Of a stretch of DNA of 64,000 bases, positions 61,566 to 64,000 are shown in pieces. Every line of letters starts with the position of its first letter. Positions within the stretch are counted from its first letter, which is position 1. The notes beneath the pieces were generated by a model that searched no databases, was not told where the DNA came from, and worked only from the letters and a program-made list of their open reading frames with translations. The position numbers and the translations under genes were made by a program. The DNA comes from Amoebidium appalachense (Eukaryota; Ichthyosporea). The stretch is from contig CAVNZM010000003.1 of assembly GCA_963693365.1 (NCBI GenBank), positions 2,232,001 to 2,296,000 of the forward strand, in the 5' to 3' direction.

Positions 61566-62516
61566 GGGGGGGGGGGGGTACCATTGTCTTGCTCGTAAAC
61601 GCCAGCGACCACTGCGTTTCCTCCGTAAAACCCCCCTCGCCAGTGGGCATGCTCACCATCCACTCAGCGAATTTCTCCAGCCAAATCAGCCGCTGGTCAC
61701 TGCTGCTGGTGAATGCAGCACACCATGGGTCCATTTTGCGCGCCGCATATGTGGTGGTACCAATGTTCATAAGCTTCCACCACCGTGCGATTTGTTTTAG
61801 GAAGTTTGCGGTGAACTTAAACAGGGGTTCATCGACCACGTGGTTGTCGAGCGCAGCAATGGTAGACTCGTGGAACACAGCCAAAGCTGGCCCCACCTTC
61901 TGCTTGTCGAAGTTGTTGGGCCAGAGAACGGTGGGTGTGAGTCTAAAGGCCTCCTTGAGTGCCTGCCCGCGTTCAGACTCGTAGATAGTCTGCAGATGAC
62001 GAAAACATGCCGTCCCCCCCTCGAATGAGAGATCGATCTTTTGACCGTTGATCTCCCATACAAAAGTGAACCCACTGCGGGTCGAAGTTCTCAGGCCACT
62101 GCCTCGGCACAGCACGTAGCCACGCACTGAGAAGGTTCCGTGTTTCTTCGCGTAGTGTCTCGCTTTTAATGCGCCCGTCGTTTGGGTTGGGGAATTTGTA
62201 AACGAAAACCTTGTTTTGGTCGTCGTAGTTGCCTCTGCAGCCTGGAACACTGCATATGTTACCGATTTTGTTGCTACGCAGACCGTTACTCCTCTTCTTA
62301 TCCATTCCAGGCTCGGGAGGAGCAGCTCCCTTCATAAGGCCAGTCCCGCCGTCAGCCATGTTACCGATGTCTCCGTCTTTGAACCAAAAAAAGCGAGACG
62401 TAAACGAAAAACAACAACATACATGTTCTGTGCGGACATCTCGTTTTAGGGCCGGAATCCAGTGGATCGAAATACCACGAGCACAATGGAATGCGATTTT
62501 ATGACGTAGTGTATCC

Positions 62517-62594
62517 AGGCCGTCTTTTTTCAGAGGGCCGTGCTAGCTCTTTTTTTCAGAGGGCCGTGCTAGCTCTTTTTTTCAGAGGGCCGTG
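62517..62594. repeat. Triplicated 26-27 bp terminus of P-like element
   Basis: CTTTTTTTCAGAGGGCCGTG occurs three times in tandem, the first two followed by CTAGCT and the third by GCGCTAGC. Confidence 0.85.
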
Positions 62595-62614
62595 GCGCTA
62601 GCCCTAGCCGTCAC

Positions 62615-62643
62615 CACGGCCCTCTGAAAAAAAGAGGGCCGTG
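62615..62643. mobile_element. 29-bp palindrome made of two P-like termini, with 7-bp direct repeats
   Basis: CACGGCCCTCT, GAAAAAAAG spacer arm and AGGGCCGTG form two opposed copies of the element's end with nothing between them. CCGTCAC lies directly on both sides (62608-62614 and 62644-62650), which looks like a target-site duplication. Confidence 0.7.
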
Positions 62644-62650
62644 CCGTCAC

Positions 62651-63790
62651 CCAGCCTGGGGCGGACACTCACGAGTCACGACAGCCCACGAACAGGTCCC
62701 GCCGGAAATAGCATGAGATCTTGGCCAATCATCTTGCGCCCGCTCAGAGCCTTCGAAAGATCTAACCAGGGTGTGAAATAATGCTAATGCGAGTTCAAAC
62801 TTCAGAGGCAAGTTCTGGCAGTTGTATCCTACATGAACAGGCGCACCAACTATTCTGTAAAATAGACCCCCGACCCAGTTATCAAATTAACCCAATTAAC
62901 CAAGCGTATTCTAAGGTGGTCGTCGAAAAAAAATGATCTGACTTCAAAGGTTATTGCGGTCGTTTTCGGAACTAAGGTATATTTGTAGCCCTGAGGTACC
63001 TATATATGTATGCCATATCTTTCAATATCACACCCTGCTACTTATTGTAGTGTTTGACGCATGCGGCGTGACAACTCTTGCCCTTGTGTCTTACTAGCCA
63101 CCAACGTTTAGCATCGAAAAAAATTCAAAATAAAAAACTTTTGTATTTAAATATTATCCTTTCCCTTTTTGAAGGAAGCCATGATTTTTGGTGCCCTTGT
63201 TGCATGCTCACGTTCGTGAGCCTCTCCTGCCGCAATCTTATTGAGTTAGAGTGCACCAATGATATGCCTGCCCAGGAATTCCGTCACGCACAAATGGTCT
63301 GCGCAGTGCCACCATTTTCACACTCGCACCGTTTTCTCACCCTCGTCGTTTTGCAGAAGTGTCAGAAGTGAAAGCGTTCCTTCGTTCTTTTCTTTCTCTC
63401 TTCTAGGGGCTAAAATAACCAGAAACACTTCTTGCTGTGACCAAGACTCCGTGATTTTTGCTTCCACCTAACTCGGTGCTTGTGTGTTCCACCGTGCTGT
63501 TTTTTTTTCCCCTTCACGTTTCCGATCCCATTGAGCACATGTACTCGTGGTTTCGTGCGTGTCTCGGCATCAGAAGATTTTTTTCTGGTGAGCTTGTTAA
63601 TGTTAATGATAGGGGTTTTCGAAAGGCAGCGCGGACCTTATTCACTCAAATTTTTGGCGAAGTTTAGCATTACCACTTCGGTTCCAGCAGTATAGTTGGC
63701 AAGATCTCAGTAAACAAGATCGAACACAACATAGGTAGTCACTCACTTCGTGACCTTCATACATTAAGTTTTCCCTAAACATATTACAAA
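62651..63790. other. Spacer and upstream region of antiporter gene
   Basis: Unique DNA with no homopolymer tracts, unlike most of the window. Frames at 63078-63371 and 63458-63667 show no domain. The last few hundred bases probably hold the promoter and 5' UTR of the downstream gene. Confidence 0.5.
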
Positions 63791-64000
63791 ATGGCCGGAG
63801 AGACCAGCATATTCAACGGCGGGAGCCCTTTGCAAACAGCAATAGCCCTCCTCCTCGTGCAGATTATTCTCATTGTTCTCATCAGCCGTTTTCTCGCCAT
63901 CTTTCTTCGCCGCCTCCACCAACCCACCGTCCTTGCAGAGGTTTTGGGCGGAATCATTCTTGGTCCTTCTGCCTTGGGACGAATCCCGGGCTTTCTCGAC
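63791..64000 (+). CDS. CPA2-type cation/proton antiporter, N-terminus (cut by window end)
   Basis: ATG at 63791 in the context ACAAAATGG opens 70 codons to the window edge. A short polar N-terminus (MAGETSIFNGG) is followed by a hydrophobic helix (about residues 15-37, IALLLVQIILIVLIS) and then HQPTVLAEVLGGIILGPSALG. This last segment is the hallmark of the first half of the Na+/H+ exchanger domain in CPA2 proteins such as fungal Kha1, plant CHX and bacterial Kef/GerN types. These are polytopic membrane proteins that exchange K+ or Na+ for H+. The membrane in which it acts, the ion and the rest of the protein cannot be judged here. The reading frame is clean, so this is probably an ordinary host gene. 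Confidence 0.85.
   Translation, partial: MAGETSIFNGGSPLQTAIALLLVQIILIVLISRFLAIFLRRLHQPTVLAEVLGGIILGPSALGRIPGFLD

Larger units (their letters stand above)
59550..62359 (-). pseudogene. THAP / P-element-type transposase remnant
   Basis: The 5' exon starts at 62359. Residues about 36-60 show CSVPGC then FVYKFPNP, as at the start of a THAP DNA-binding finger, but the distal C-x2-H is not convincing. The frame then changes near 62050-62090 to one with P-transposase segments (VGPALAVFHESTIAAL, then ARWWKLMN) and ends at a GT donor after 61582. The next exon, 60835-60683, carries [17 protein letters not shown] and IRQYRGGN, the acidic motif near the end of the P-element catalytic domain. The last exon, 59969-59550, begins TLQAVKRIRVQK. 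It is interrupted by TAA (59802) and TGA (59640) but stays in frame through a Lys-rich and then acidic tail to TAG. The region that should hold the first catalytic Asp residues is absent, so an internal deletion is inferred. In THAP9-like proteins this domain does cut-and-paste transposition. Confidence 0.75.
58956..62594 (-). mobile_element. P-element-like DNA transposon, decayed
   Basis: The left end CACGGCCCTCTGAAAAAAAG (58956) is inverted at 62523-62542. The match includes GACGGCCTGG and, farther in, GTATTTCGATCCACTGGATTC against its complement at about 62458-62478. The right terminus is repeated at 62551-62568 and 62581-62594. The encoded minus-strand gene has a THAP-like finger and P-transposase segments. 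No clear 8-bp target duplication was found. Confidence 0.75.

Overview
The window is nuclear DNA from a eukaryote, probably a protist, alga or fungus-like organism. The evidence is spliced genes with GT-AG introns (and probably two GC-AG introns), AATAAA signals, and cut-and-paste transposons of three eukaryotic types. The species cannot be named from the sequence. An unusual signature throughout is very long pure G or C runs (up to about 67 bases), usually next to (CA/GT)n, (GA/CT)n or (GGT)n, both in introns and between genes. Most long open frames here are poly-Pro, poly-Gly or His-Thr artefacts of these tracts.

Layout. 1-5229: gene-poor microsatellite DNA. 5230-7734 (minus): a four-exon gene for a secreted polysaccharide lyase of the PL14/alginate-lyase-like type. 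7735-11870: spacer with an extreme G run, a 0.7 kb CA/CG tract and a strong hairpin. About 11880-20395: a rearranged array of repeat units of about 2.1 kb. 21810-54689: three nearly identical direct copies of a DNA transposon of about 10.95 kb. 54761-57450: a decayed pogo-like transposon. 57451-58850: the rest of one 2.1 kb unit. 58956-62594: a decayed P-element-like transposon (minus), followed by a perfect 29-bp palindrome made of its ends. 62651-63790: spacer. 63791-64000: the start of a CPA2-type cation/proton antiporter cut by the window edge.

The main discovery candidate is the 10.95 kb transposon. Its transposase gene has six exons by my splice model and would encode about 1523 residues: a basic N-terminus, a DUF6729-like zinc-binding region, a DDE catalytic triad, a DEDDy (WRN/RRP6-like) 3'-5' exonuclease lying between the second Asp and the Glu of the triad, a Myb-like region and a C-terminal Cys motif. 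All three copies carry frameshifts, at different places. The copies sit head to tail with the same ATTTTT motif at all four boundaries, and TATTTTTGG flanks the whole array, as expected of a target-site duplication.

The region is layered. The sequences at 21736-21809, 54696-54760 and 57451-58850 read together as one continuous unit of the 2.1 kb repeat family, split first by the triple transposon and again by the pogo-like element. Only the lyase and the antiporter look like ordinary host genes.
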